DNA of 64,000 nucleotides from Polyangium fumosum (GCF_005144585.1 NZ_SSMQ01000028.1:79080-143079), one strand, 5' to 3'. Shown: positions 26,673-35,169, counted from the first letter of the stretch. Numbers and translations are program-made. Notes: generated from the sequence alone by a model not told the origin.

Positions 26673-27923
26673 CTACGGCACGAGCTGCGCCTCTCCCCCC
26701 GCCACCACGACGCCGCGCGCCTCGAGCCGTCGCGCCTGCTCCGGCTCGTCCACGCCGTTTGCGGTAACGTCCACCCATTGCAGGTCCGGCAGGCGCTCGA
26801 GGGGTGCGAGGGACCGTAACCAGTTGCCGCGCAGCGAGATACGACGCAGCCCGGCGAGCCCGGCGAGCGGCGAGAGGTCCGTCAATGCGAGGTCCTCGAG
26901 CGAAAGCACCTCCGTCGCGGCGAGGCGCTCCCCGAGGCGCTGGCAATCGGGCGAGCCCGCCGCGGAGACCGGCTCCCCCAGCGCGGCGGCGAGGGCCCGC
27001 AGCGTGCGCCGCGGACCGGGGCCCAGGTTTTTCGCAGCCTCGCATCGCGCGGGAAACGATTCCCCCTCGGGCGTCTCCTGCGAGGAGCGCAAGGGGGGCG
27101 CGCAATCCAAATCCCCGCGCGCGAGATCGACGCCCGATGCTTCCTCGATCCAGCATGCCGTCTCGCGCAGGACGCTCCATTTCCCGGGCTTCGTATCGTC
27201 GGCGCAGGGGACGGGACCACGCGACGCGAGGCCCACGAGCCGGAAAGAGCCGCCTTCCAGGCGCACGAGGGCCGGGCCGCCGCTATCGCCGGCGCAAGCG
27301 TCGGCCGCGGCGCCCCCGGCCCTGAGCTCGGCACGGCCGACGGCGGCGACGTGGGTCCACGCGGCGTATTTGCGTCCATATCGGGCGACGTCCTCCTCGC
27401 GGTCCCGAAAACCATATCCGAGGAGGAGGAGCTCCCGGCCCGGCACGAGGGCCTCCCGGGTCTCGGCGACGTCCGTCAAAAGCGGCACCGTCGCGATGGC
27501 ATGAAGGGGCTCGGCGAGGATCACGAGGCCCACGTCGTATCGCCCGAAGAGGGCTTCGGGCCTGGCTTTTTTGTAGAGCGGATGCATGACCGCCCGTGTG
27601 ATGCCCACCGTCGGCCGCACGGCGCCCCCTTCCGCGCCCGGCCCGACATACACGCCGGCCTCCTGCAAAGCCTCCGGATCGCCGAGGCCACGCACGCAAT
27701 GCGCAGCCGTCACCACGAGGCGCGGGTGCACGAGCGTGCCCGAGCAGGTGATCATCCCCCCGCGGGTGAGGGCGACGGCGGTCTCCCATTGCCCGGCTGG
27801 GACGAGCCTACCGCCGACGAGCGGCAGCACCAGAGCCTGCGGCTCCTCGGGGGGCGCCCCACAGGCGGCGACCCAAAGGCAGACCAGGACCGCCCTCACG
27901 AACGACCGGGAACGTGCGCCCAT
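26673..27923 (-). CDS. Trypsin-like (S1) serine protease lipoprotein with leucine-rich repeats
   Basis: 416 aa. A signal peptide ends in lipobox VAAC. The S1 protease domain (about 35-270) has the triad His75 (TAAHC), Asp130 (RYDVG) and Ser214 (GDSGGP), all present, so it should be active. Residues about 320-400 carry two to three leucine-rich repeats (LSLEDLALTDLSPLAGL, LRRISLRGNWLRSLAPL). A likely outer-surface protease with a protein-binding tail. The ATG at 27923 is preferred over an in-frame TTG at 27938, which follows the upstream gene's stop with no gap. It lies 11 bp after that small exported protein gene. Confidence 0.88.
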   Translation of the reverse strand: MGARSRSFVRAVLVCLWVAACGAPPEEPQALVLPLVGGRLVPAGQWETAVALTRGGMITCSGTLVHPRLVVTAAHCVRGLGDPEALQEAGVYVGPGAEGGAVRPTVGITRAVMHPLYKKARPEALFGRYDVGLVILAEPLHAIATVPLLTDVAETREALVPGRELLLLGYGFRDREEDVARYGRKYAAWTHVAAVGRAELRAGGAAADACAGDSGGPALVRLEGGSFRLVGLASRGPVPCADDTKPGKWSVLRETACWIEEASGVDLARGDLDCAPPLRSSQETPEGESFPARCEAAKNLGPGPRRTLRALAAALGEPVSAAGSPDCQRLGERLAATEVLSLEDLALTDLSPLAGLAGLRRISLRGNWLRSLAPLERLPDLQWVDVTANGVDEPEQARRLEARGVVVAGGEAQLVP

Positions 27924-27934
27924 GTCGCGGGAGC

Positions 27935-28291
27935 TCAATCGTAGCAGGGCCCGAGGAGGAGATCGCGCCCCCGCACGGTCGGGTCGATCGTGAGATCACA
28001 ATGACGACGCGTTTCGGTCACGACCTCCAAGTACACCGCGTTCTCGCAACGAGCCATGACCTCCGTTTGACCCACGCTGGAGGTCGTGGCGAGGATGCCG
28101 CTGTTGCCGAAGGGGCCGATGGTCGCCCGCAACGACCCGTTGACCCAGATCTCGCAGGTGCGGTCGAGCTTGCTGATGACCCTCAGGGTATGGAGCCCGC
28201 GCTCCACGTCCGCGTCGTCCGCCGCGCGGGCCGTGAAGCCGGCGGAGGCGAGGCCGAGGAGCAGCATGGAGGCAATGGCGAATCGAACCAT
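27935..28291 (-). CDS. Small exported protein, unknown
   Basis: 118 aa with a cleavable signal peptide (MLLLGLASAGFTARA, cut after ARA). The mature domain is about 90 aa of predicted beta structure with four Cys (CEIW, RCE, HCD, PCYD), probably disulfide bonded. The start at 28291 is fixed by GGAAGGAG 7 bp upstream. It is immediately upstream of the S1 protease gene, so possibly a cotranscribed companion or inhibitor; that role is speculation. Confidence 0.75.
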   Translation of the reverse strand: MVRFAIASMLLLGLASAGFTARAADDADVERGLHTLRVISKLDRTCEIWVNGSLRATIGPFGNSGILATTSSVGQTEVMARCENAVYLEVVTETRRHCDLTIDPTVRGRDLLLGPCYD

Positions 28292-28375
28292 CGAGAAACT
28301 CCTTCCCATCGGCATGGCGGACCCACGTCCCTGCACGAAGCATGGGGGTTCGCATGCACGTCGCAAGCGGGCGCC

Positions 28376-28430
28376 TAGGTGGCTGGTGTTGATCGCGAGC
28401 CCATCGACGACGGTCGATGCTCTAGGGGTT
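28376..28430. repeat. Partial copy of the CTAG-ended palindromic element
   Basis: CTAGGTGGCTGGTGTT (28376-28391) equals the terminal 16 bp of the element at 35798-36007, and the hairpin CATCGAC/GTCGATG followed by GCTCTAGG also resembles the hairpin flanking that element. It looks like a decayed single end. Confidence 0.65.
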
Positions 28431-28482
28431 CACCGCGATCTCGCTTGACAACCCGCAGACCGTTCTTGCAGAGTCCGAATGT

Positions 28483-28851
28483 ATGCGAAATCCACGCTCC
28501 ATCGTGTTGCTCTTGCTCTGCACGGCATGCGCTGCGCGTGGAAACCACATGGAGCACGAGCCTCGGGCCGAACCAAGGAATGACGTGTCGACAACGTGGA
28601 TCGGGCTCACGGTAGGCCAAGTCCTTGCCCAGTGCGGCACGCCGGACAGCGAGCTGCGGATGCAGGACGAACCCCCCGGAAAGCTTCGGGGCGTCGAATT
28701 CGATTGCCACGAGAGCGAGCCCGCGCGGCGCGTGGTTCTGGAGTTCGAGTATCACACCGCATTGTTCTCCGAGGAGCGAGCCTGGGGGAGCGAGTTCGTG
28801 AAGGCGCAACGGGTGATTCGCGTGCTCGAATCGACACGCGTGGAGCCATGA
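28483..28851 (+). CDS. Small lipoprotein with BamE/SmpA-like region
   Basis: 122 aa. Signal peptide with lipobox LLCTAC (Cys16). The segment LTVGQVLAQCGTPDSE resembles the first helix-turn of BamE/SmpA/OmlA-fold proteins, and length fits. Whether it belongs to an outer-membrane assembly complex or is only a fold relative is not decided. It stands alone between repeat elements, followed by 43-bp array 2. Confidence 0.65.
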   Translation: MRNPRSIVLLLLCTACAARGNHMEHEPRAEPRNDVSTTWIGLTVGQVLAQCGTPDSELRMQDEPPGKLRGVEFDCHESEPARRVVLEFEYHTALFSEERAWGSEFVKAQRVIRVLESTRVEP

Positions 28852-29292
28852 TTGACTGATTTTGCACGCGCGCCGCAGCGACGGCCTCGGGAGGGGTGAA
28901 ACGGAGGGGCGAAATGCTCCCAAACGGTGCCGTGACGACCCGAAATGAGGTCCGGGCGGTCGGGATCGGTCATGGGGAAGCCCCCACGTCAGGTCCGGGC
29001 CGGCGGGATCGTCTTTGGGGAAGCCCCAACGCGAGGTCCCGGCGGCCGGGATCGGTCATGGGGAAGCCCCCACGTCAGGTCCGGGCCGGCGGGATCGTCT
29101 TTGGGGAAGCCCCAACGCGAGGTCCCGGCGGCCGGGATCGGTCATGGGGAGGCCCCAACGTCAGGTCTGACCCGGCGGCATGCGTCATGGGGAGCCCCCA
29201 ACGCGAGGTCCCGCCGGTCGGGATCGTCTTTGGGGAGGCCCCAAAGGACACCGTGGGCAGCCCCAGGGAATTTTGGGGAGCCCCCAAAGCCG
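28852..29292. other. Gene-free region mostly filled by 43-bp array 2
   Basis: About 440 bp between two convergent lipoprotein genes. It contains the array at 28948-29248 and a decayed tail (GGGGAGCCCCC) after it; no gene is supported. Confidence 0.6.
28948..29248. repeat. 43-bp tandem repeat array 2
   Basis: Seven units start at 28948, 28991, 29034, 29077, 29120, 29163 and 29206, each exactly 43 bp, of the same family as array 1 (AGGTCC start, TGGGGAAGCCCCA hairpin). Units alternate between two subtypes, one with GGTCATGGGG and one with GTCTTTGGGG, so the duplication unit was 86 bp here. The flank GTGACGACCCGAAA preceding it is shared with array 1. Confidence 0.93.
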
Positions 29293-30489
29293 TCAAGGCT
29301 TGCTCGGAGCGCTTGTCGCCTCGGTTTTGCACCCGTCGAGCGCGGAGGAAGGCACGCGGAAGGCCGCGCCCTTGGCGGCGACGATCTCCGGGGGCGGGGC
29401 CCCGAAGCCGTGGTCCGGGCCGCGCGGCGCGGCAATACGCGTGTAAGGAGCGGCGCGATCCAGCATGCCGACCCGCGTGCCTTTCCGCACATGGCCCACG
29501 GTCACGCGCTCGCCCGCGACCTCGGCGACGAGAGGCACATCCTCGCTGCAAAGGAAGGACGCCACAGGCTCCTCGTTCGGAGGCCGGTCGATCCCCCTGA
29601 GGCCCTGCGTGCGGTATGGATTGGACGGCTTCTCCAGGGCCGAAGAAGCGACCCAGCCGAAGACGGTCCCTTCGTCGAGCGTCCACGCAATCCGCGTCGC
29701 CTTGCCTTTCGTCTCGACCACGCGGACGGACGTGGACGCGCTTGGCGGGTGAAGGCGCGCGACGGCCGGCCCCGCGGGCTCCACGGCGAGGTTGATGGGA
29801 TTCCCTCCCCGGAGAAGCATGTACGGGTCCCCTTTCGAGGACGGGAGCACGGAGGGGTCGACGTCGAGCACGGCGGCGTCGAGGGAGAGCTCCGCGCAGG
29901 TCAAGCGCTGGGCCGGGAGGCTCCCGAGGACCTCGACCTCGTTGCCGAAGCGCGGCGCGACCTCGACGCCGGACGACGAGGCGCTCACGACGCGCAAGCG
30001 CGTGGGGGCGAGGAAGCCGCCGAGGGCGCGCGCGCGGACCGGGTGGAGCACGAGCTCGGCGGCGTCGAGGAAACCACGCAGCACGAGGTCGGGGTTCTTG
30101 AGGGTGATGCCGACGCTCTTGGCAGGCCCGTCGAGCAGCACGACGTCCGCCGAGCGGTCCTGGCCGGCCGTGCCGAAGAGGCCGGCCATGCCGCCGACAT
30201 GTTTCTCCCCGACGATCGCGAACGCGGGGCCGTCCGGCGCGAGCCGAAGCGTGAGCCCCGCGCCGCGGAACCCCTGATAGGAGATCCGACAAACGCCCTC
30301 CGGGAGCTCCAGGGTGCGAGGCGGTTGCGATGGCGCGGACGCAGCCGGCGCGGCGGCCGAGGCGCTCGCTCCCGGAGGAGCCGACGTGGAGGACGCGGGC
30401 GTGTTGTCGCAGCCGAGCGCGGGGAGGAGGAGTGCGGCGAGAGAAACGGCGAAGGTGCGTGGGAGAGCCGGGGCCGCAAGGAAGGTCAT
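29293..30489 (-). CDS. Lipoprotein, unknown, with SH3-like C-terminal region possible
   Basis: 398 aa. Signal peptide with lipobox LPALGC (Cys27), then an Ala/Ser/Pro-rich spacer (about 28-58). The body is beta-rich with no recognised catalytic motif. The segment GTVFGWVASSALEK near 280 and GKATRIAWTLDEG resemble SH3b-like strands. Probably a periplasmic or outer-membrane-anchored binding protein; function unknown. The 3' end faces array 2. Confidence 0.75.
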   Translation of the reverse strand: MTFLAAPALPRTFAVSLAALLLPALGCDNTPASSTSAPPGASASAAAPAASAPSQPPRTLELPEGVCRISYQGFRGAGLTLRLAPDGPAFAIVGEKHVGGMAGLFGTAGQDRSADVVLLDGPAKSVGITLKNPDLVLRGFLDAAELVLHPVRARALGGFLAPTRLRVVSASSSGVEVAPRFGNEVEVLGSLPAQRLTCAELSLDAAVLDVDPSVLPSSKGDPYMLLRGGNPINLAVEPAGPAVARLHPPSASTSVRVVETKGKATRIAWTLDEGTVFGWVASSALEKPSNPYRTQGLRGIDRPPNEEPVASFLCSEDVPLVAEVAGERVTVGHVRKGTRVGMLDRAAPYTRIAAPRGPDHGFGAPPPEIVAAKGAAFRVPSSALDGCKTEATSAPSKP

Positions 30490-30592
30490 GGAGAGACTCT
30501 AAACGTGGTCCTCCCGCAGATCGAATCTTCTTGAGGGTCGCGTCGACGAGGTGAAGGCTCTCGACGGAGTCAGAAAGATCAAGGAGGGCAAC

Positions 30593-31321
30593 ATGTCACA
30601 TCGGAACAAGGTCTGTGCAGCGGCGGGGATCGCCGCCATGGTCGCTGGGCTCCTTTCCGCCGGATGCGAAGCGGAGCCACGCAACTACGAAAACACGGGC
30701 GGGGCGGGCGGCGGCGGCGCCGGGGGAGGCTCGCAGAGCAGCACGGGGAGCGGCGGCGCGGGCCCCGGGGGGATGGGCGGCATGGGCGGCATGGGCGGCG
30801 ACGGCGGCATGGGCGGGGGCGGCACGGGCGGCGGGGGCGGCTCGTGCGCGCCGGCGCTCGATCCGATGATCTATTCGATTGCCAACCCGGAGTGCGGCGC
30901 GTTGCCCCTGGCCCCCGAGGCCGAGGCGATCCCGTTCCTCGTGTTCGGCGGGAACGCCACGTATACGGGCGGCGTGATCCTGCCGGGCCAGTACGAGCAG
31001 GTGAAAGCGGAGGTCTCTTATGCCGAGGCCCCTTCGAAGACGCAACGTGTCCTCGTGTTCGACGACGCGGGCCTCACGACGTTGAACTTCAAGGACTACG
31101 ACATCCCCGCGCTCGACGGTGCCGACCTGCAAGGGTGGGGGCAAGGGACCTACGTGACGAACGGCACCACGCTCACGTCGACCTACTCCGTCTGCAAGAG
31201 CACGCACCAGCCGGAGGTGTGGACGACGTCGTTCACCACGTACACCGAAGGTTGTGACGACTTCCTCGTCGTCGGCACCAAGGACCACCGCATGACGTTG
31301 AAGCGACGTCGCGCCCCCTGA
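30593..31321 (+). CDS. Lipoprotein with Gly-rich linker, unknown
   Basis: 242 aa. Signal peptide with lipobox LLSAGC (Cys25). A Gly/Met-rich low-complexity linker (about 35-84; GGMGGMGGMGGDGG) separates the anchor from a C-terminal domain of about 150 aa, beta-rich with four Cys. AAGGAGGG lies 4 bp before the ATG at 30593, deciding the start over an ATG at 30551. This anchor-linker-domain plan recurs in this window (56-57 kb). Confidence 0.78.
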   Translation: MSHRNKVCAAAGIAAMVAGLLSAGCEAEPRNYENTGGAGGGGAGGGSQSSTGSGGAGPGGMGGMGGMGGDGGMGGGGTGGGGGSCAPALDPMIYSIANPECGALPLAPEAEAIPFLVFGGNATYTGGVILPGQYEQVKAEVSYAEAPSKTQRVLVFDDAGLTTLNFKDYDIPALDGADLQGWGQGTYVTNGTTLTSTYSVCKSTHQPEVWTTSFTTYTEGCDDFLVVGTKDHRMTLKRRRAP

Positions 31322-31328
31322 AAGCGCC

Positions 31329-31865
31329 TCATCGCGGCGCCGCGCCGACGGCATAACCGAGGTTCACCGTCCAGAACCCCTCGTGGGGCTGCGAGGTGAA
31401 GCGCAGGTCGTATTCGATCCGCGTCCCGAGGGTGAGCATGCCCGGCGCGCTCACGGGAATGCCGTTCTTCCTTTTGGCCGCGAACCCGACGACCATCCCG
31501 ACCTCGGCGACAGGAGAGAACATGCCGAACGAAAAAGCCCCATCCGCGCTGCCGAGCTGCAAGAAGTTCGTGCCGCCGAGGAGATAAAAACCGACGGGGT
31601 CGGGGTTGTGGAGGTGGAGGGCGCCGAGGAAAAGCGTGCCGTCCCCCGCGCCCTCCGTGACCTTGCCGCGAATCGCGACGTCGAAGGCCAGGGGGAGGTC
31701 ACGATCACCGAGGGCGGCTTCGAGGCCCAACGACCCGCCTTGTCGGCCCTGCGCGAGCGTCGTCGAGGTGGTGAACCCGCCCTCGGCCCGGAGCCACCCG
31801 CTACAGCCTGGGAGGAACAGAAGGAGAAACGGGACGGCTGCGAGAGGAGGAAAACCTTGGTGCAT
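31329..31865 (-). CDS. Small lipoprotein, possibly beta-barrel-like
   Basis: 178 aa. Signal peptide with lipobox LFLPGC (Cys20). The mature protein is mostly alternating strands (YDLRFTSQPHEGFWTVNLGYAVG end), as in small outer-membrane barrel or lipocalin-like proteins. No family recognised. It diverges from the ADP-ribosylglycohydrolase gene with 64 bp between starts, so the two promoters must be interleaved. Confidence 0.65.
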   Translation of the reverse strand: MHQGFPPLAAVPFLLLFLPGCSGWLRAEGGFTTSTTLAQGRQGGSLGLEAALGDRDLPLAFDVAIRGKVTEGAGDGTLFLGALHLHNPDPVGFYLLGGTNFLQLGSADGAFSFGMFSPVAEVGMVVGFAAKRKNGIPVSAPGMLTLGTRIEYDLRFTSQPHEGFWTVNLGYAVGAAPR

Positions 31866-31929
31866 CGTCTCAGCGTACATCCTTCTCGCCGAGGTCCCTC
31901 GCTTGCAATGCGCGGGCGGGGTGCATGGG

Positions 31930-33219
31930 ATGCGCACACGTCGGGCCGGGGCCCTCCTCGTTCTGTCGATGATCGCCGGCCTCGCGAGTTACAGCAGCCG
32001 CGAGCAAGGCCACGCGCGGGCCGAACCCACGGAGCCCCGGGAATCCCTGGCCGCGCCCGTCGCGAGGTCGATCCACCTCGATCGCGCCGCGTACACCGAG
32101 CGCCTCCGGGCGATGTGGCTCGGCGGCTGCCTCGCGAACTGGACGGGGCTCCGGACCGAAGGCGTCCGCATCACGCGCCCGTTCTTCACGGACGACGATT
32201 GGGGAAAACCCCTCGGCCGCGACGGGGCGCCGATCGATTTCGTGTTCCAGGATCCCTGGCAGGCGGACGACGACACCGACATCGAATACGTCTATCTGCA
32301 CCTCTTGACCGAGGCGCGGACGCTCCACCTCCGGCCGGCGCAGATCCGCGACGGGTGGCGGGCCCACGTGAACGATTTCATCTGGGTGTCGAACCGGAGG
32401 GCGCGGGACCTCATGGAGCGCGGGATCCTGCCCCCCGAGACCAGCCATCCCGCGCGCAACCCCGACGCGTTGCAGATCGACGCGCAGCTCACGACGGAGA
32501 TCTTCGGCGCCCTCGCGCCCGGGATGCCCGCGCGGGCCCTCGAAATCGCGCATCTCCCAATCCGCACCACCGCCCGCGGCCACGCGGCGCACGCGGCCGA
32601 GTTCCACGTGCTCTTGTTCTCCCTCGCCGCCACGGTCGATCCGAAAAAACCACGGCGCGAGGAGGTCGTGCGGATCGTCCGCGAAGCCAAGGCGTTCCTG
32701 CCGGACACCTCGAAGGCCGTCGACGTCATCGATTTCGTGCTCTCCGCCTACCTCGCGGCGAACGACAAGAACAACTGGGAGAGCACGCGCGACGCCCTCG
32801 CGCGGCGGTACCAGGAAGAGGCCCTGGTGCGCGGCTTCGTGTATCGAGGCTTCACGGAGTCCGCGATCAACCTGGGCACGGGGCTCTTGGCCCTCCTGTT
32901 CGGCGAAGGAGACTTCGCGCGCACGGTGCAAATCGGCACGTTGTCCGGCTGGGACTCCGACAATGGGACGGCGACGATGGGCAGTCTCGTCGCGCTCCTC
33001 GGAGGCCTGTCCGAGCTCCACGCCGCGTTCCCAGGCGAACGGTGGTCCGACCGGTACCATATCCACCGCACCCGCCCCACCCTGCCCGACCGCCTGCCCG
33101 ACGATCCCGACGCGGAGGATACCTTCACGGAGATCGCACGGCGGATGGCCGATCTGGTGGACCTCGCCGTGAAGGAGGCGGGCGGCGAGGTGACGGCGCG
33201 GGGGTGGAGGATCCCGTGA
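31930..33219 (+). CDS. Exported ADP-ribosylglycohydrolase-family protein
   Basis: 429 aa. The ARH fold removes ADP-ribose from proteins or small molecules using two Mg ions. Metal-ligand motifs are visible: DDDTDIEY (about 113-120) and GWDSDNGTATMGSL (about 340-353), matching the family's T-D-D-T and G-x-D-x-D-x-x-x signatures in position. Unusually, it begins with a signal-like hydrophobic segment (ALLVLSMIAGLASYSS), suggesting export; most ARH enzymes are cytoplasmic. The ATG at 31930 is the only start placing this segment at the N-terminus. Substrate unknown. Confidence 0.87.
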   Translation: MRTRRAGALLVLSMIAGLASYSSREQGHARAEPTEPRESLAAPVARSIHLDRAAYTERLRAMWLGGCLANWTGLRTEGVRITRPFFTDDDWGKPLGRDGAPIDFVFQDPWQADDDTDIEYVYLHLLTEARTLHLRPAQIRDGWRAHVNDFIWVSNRRARDLMERGILPPETSHPARNPDALQIDAQLTTEIFGALAPGMPARALEIAHLPIRTTARGHAAHAAEFHVLLFSLAATVDPKKPRREEVVRIVREAKAFLPDTSKAVDVIDFVLSAYLAANDKNNWESTRDALARRYQEEALVRGFVYRGFTESAINLGTGLLALLFGEGDFARTVQIGTLSGWDSDNGTATMGSLVALLGGLSELHAAFPGERWSDRYHIHRTRPTLPDRLPDDPDAEDTFTEIARRMADLVDLAVKEAGGEVTARGWRIP

Positions 33220-33220
33220 A

Positions 33221-33284
33221 GGCGCCGCGCTGGGGCTTTGCCCCAGGCCCCACCCGGGGCTGTCCGCCCCGGGACCCGGACCAG
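33221..33284 (+). repeat. Dispersed hairpin-rich element, copy 1
   Basis: Begins GGCGCCGCGCTGGGGC and ends GGGACCCGGACCAGC, with nested GGGGC/GCCCC inverted repeats. Related copies: 33502-33560 and 42588-42648 (opposite strand), 63314-63377 and 63823-63886. Confidence 0.85.
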
Positions 33285-33304
33285 CGAGGCGCTGGACCCA
33301 GGAC

Positions 33305-33333
33305 GATGAACTGCGCTCCGCGCAGTTCATCGA
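33305..33333. terminator. Perfect hairpin, likely bidirectional terminator
   Basis: CGATGAACTGCGC - TCC - GCGCAGTTCATCG, a 13-bp stem with 3-nt loop, 85 bp after the ARH-family stop. A related 17-bp version follows the same element at 63394-63430. Confidence 0.6.
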
Positions 33334-33453
33334 ACAGCCAGGGTCAAGACCCTCCACGATCCTGCCAACCAAGACCGCAGCGCTGACGGCTCGACGGGCA
33401 ACGCCCCGTCGCCAGCTTGGAACCCACGTCCATGGTCTTGCCACCGGCCCGTT

Positions 33454-33482
33454 GGAAGAACTGCGCACCGCGCAGTTCTTCC
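33454..33482. terminator. Perfect hairpin before the DUF3089 gene end
   Basis: GGAAGAACTGCGC - ACC - GCGCAGTTCTTCC, a 13-bp stem with 3-nt loop. It shares the ACTGCGC/GCGCAGT core with the hairpin at 33305, so the two belong to one family. It lies downstream of the leftward DUF3089 gene. Confidence 0.55.
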
Positions 33483-33501
33483 ACCTTCGGTCCAGGCCGT
33501 G

Positions 33502-33560
33502 CCTGGTCCGGGTCGAGGGGCGGATAGCCCCCGCGGGGTCCGGGGCAGCGCCCCGGCGCA
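33502..33560 (-). repeat. Dispersed hairpin-rich element, copy 2 (inverted)
   Basis: Contains CTGGTCCGGGTCGAGGGG and GGGGTCCGGGGCAGCGCCCC; near-identical to 42588-42648 and the reverse complement of the type at 33221. Confidence 0.8.
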
Positions 33561-33575
33561 ACGCCCCAGGTCGCC

Positions 33576-34688
33576 TCAAGGCGAAGCGTGCGCCGCCTGG
33601 AACGCCTCGACGCGCCGGACGGCGTTCTTGCGCAGGTTCACGTAGAAGAGCTGGTACTCGATGGGGTGGTAGTTGTCGGGGCCCATGGTCCAGAGGAGGA
33701 TCCCGCTTGCGGGTCCGCGGGCTGGCAGGCTCCCCATCTGCGAGATCCAGAGGTTCCCGTCTGGCTGGCAGGCTGCGTCGGCGAACGTTGGGAGGACCGC
33801 GGGGGACTCCGTGTCGAAGAAGAGCGCGCCCTGGTTTTGCGACGCCGGCGCCGCCGCCCCGTCGTTCTTCCAGGTGAGCGGATTGACGCAGATGCGCGCG
33901 CCGGTCGCGGGGGCGTCCTTGAACTCGTATTCGTTGCGCTCGTACCGAGGGCCGCGCGCGTTCCAGCCGACGACACACCCCCATTGGTCCTCGGACGCGC
34001 AGATCGGGATGTCCTCGCCGATCGTCGCGGGGTGAATCGGGCCGCCGACCAGGTACGCCGCGACGAGGTGTTTTCCAGCGGGTTTGCCCCAGATCTTTTC
34101 GCGGAGCAGGCGCGCGGCGAGCACCGTGCCCTGGCTGTGGGACGCGAGGAGGAAGGGGCGGCCCTCGCCGCGCCGTTCGAGGAAGGCGTCGAACGCGGCG
34201 GCGACGTCGGTGTATGCGAGATCCACGGCGCGGTCGCCGTCCGGGCTCGGATGTACGAAGGCCTTGCCGCTCGCCTGGCGATACCGCGGCGCGTACACGG
34301 CGCAGCACGCGTTGAAGACGCTCGCCTGGATGAGGGTCGCGCCGCGGGCCGTCGCCTGGACGACGGCGGGGTCGTCGATCGGCGTGTTCCACCGCTTCGC
34401 CATGGAGGTCGTCGGGTGGACGAAAAAGACGTCGGCCTTGGCGGCGCCGGGCGAGAGGGGCGGGAGCTCCGGCAAGGAGACGTCCGCGTCATCCTCGAGG
34501 GTGGGGAGCGCGGCCCAGGCGGAGGGCTCGGCGTAGTTCGGCGCGGGCGGCGCGGCGCTCGGGTCGAACGGGCCGGGGTCGAGGGCGGTGTAGAGCCATC
34601 GATCGAGCGTGAGGAATGCGAGGGCCACGAGGAAGACGAGGACGCCACAGACCAGCGCCACGATCGACAGGACCTTTTTCCAGCGCAT
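33576..34688 (-). CDS. DUF3089 family alpha/beta hydrolase, membrane-anchored
   Basis: 370 aa. An N-terminal membrane helix (about 5-28) is followed by an alpha/beta hydrolase domain of the DUF3089 type: ADVFFVHPTTS near the start, nucleophile elbow ASHSQGTVLA (Ser in SHSQG), and HPIEYQLFY near the end containing a candidate catalytic His. A periplasm-facing lipase or esterase-like hydrolase is likely; substrate unknown. The ATG at 34688 directly precedes the membrane helix. It follows a decayed small gene in the same direction by about 50 bp. Confidence 0.87.
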   Translation of the reverse strand: MRWKKVLSIVALVCGVLVFLVALAFLTLDRWLYTALDPGPFDPSAAPPAPNYAEPSAWAALPTLEDDADVSLPELPPLSPGAAKADVFFVHPTTSMAKRWNTPIDDPAVVQATARGATLIQASVFNACCAVYAPRYRQASGKAFVHPSPDGDRAVDLAYTDVAAAFDAFLERRGEGRPFLLASHSQGTVLAARLLREKIWGKPAGKHLVAAYLVGGPIHPATIGEDIPICASEDQWGCVVGWNARGPRYERNEYEFKDAPATGARICVNPLTWKNDGAAAPASQNQGALFFDTESPAVLPTFADAACQPDGNLWISQMGSLPARGPASGILLWTMGPDNYHPIEYQLFYVNLRKNAVRRVEAFQAAHASP

Positions 34689-34738
34689 GTGTGCCCTCCG
34701 GCGCGGTGGAACCGAAGAACGCCCCGGGTATTCCCGGT

Positions 34739-35025
34739 TCACGGCGCGGGCGCGGCGGGTTTCAGCAGCGTGTAGAAGCCGAACCCCAGCGTGTCGCGGC
34801 CCCAGGTGACGTAGGCGTCGTGCCAGGCGCGGATGCGGGCGGCCATGGCGGGCGCAGCCGGGTGGGCCGGGTTCGCGTCGACCTACCGCTCGATCGCGGC
34901 GCAGTAGCGGCCCTCGTAGTCGTCCCCTTCGTCGTCGCTGGCGCACGCGGTCGAGAGCACGCGCCGCAGCCGATGGCGTGGGCGATCGTCGTGAACACGA
35001 GCCGATCGGGGGCGGGGTTGGTCAT
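34739..35025 (-). pseudogene. Decayed small gene (frameshift plus in-frame stop)
   Basis: On the minus strand a start MTNPAPDRLVFTTIAHAI shifts frame near 34965, continues as RLRRVLSTACASDDEGDDYE, meets an in-frame TAG after YCAAIER, and resumes VDANPAHPAAPAMAARIRAW and a credible C-terminus (TLGFGFYTLLKPAAPAP) ending in TGA. The joined product would be about 95 aa. Codon use in the joined frame is GC-rich at third positions, as in real genes here. A sequencing error could mimic one of the two lesions but is less likely to explain both. Family unknown. Confidence 0.65.
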
Positions 35026-35169
35026 GGGCTTCTTCTGCGGGATGCCTGCGCCGCCGCATGCTCGCCTGTCAAGCGCCTAGCACGCCGCCGCCTCTTCCCG
35101 ATGCGGCTTGCGCTCCTCGCCGGCGGGGCGGACAATCGCGCCGCTCACGCCTTTCGCCTCGGAGGCACC

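Larger units (their letters stand above)
33220..33575. other. Gene-free region of dispersed repeats and hairpins
   Basis: About 356 bp between convergent genes, holding two copies of a dispersed element in opposite orientation (33221-33284 and 33502-33560) and two perfect 13-bp hairpins. No gene supported. Confidence 0.7.
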
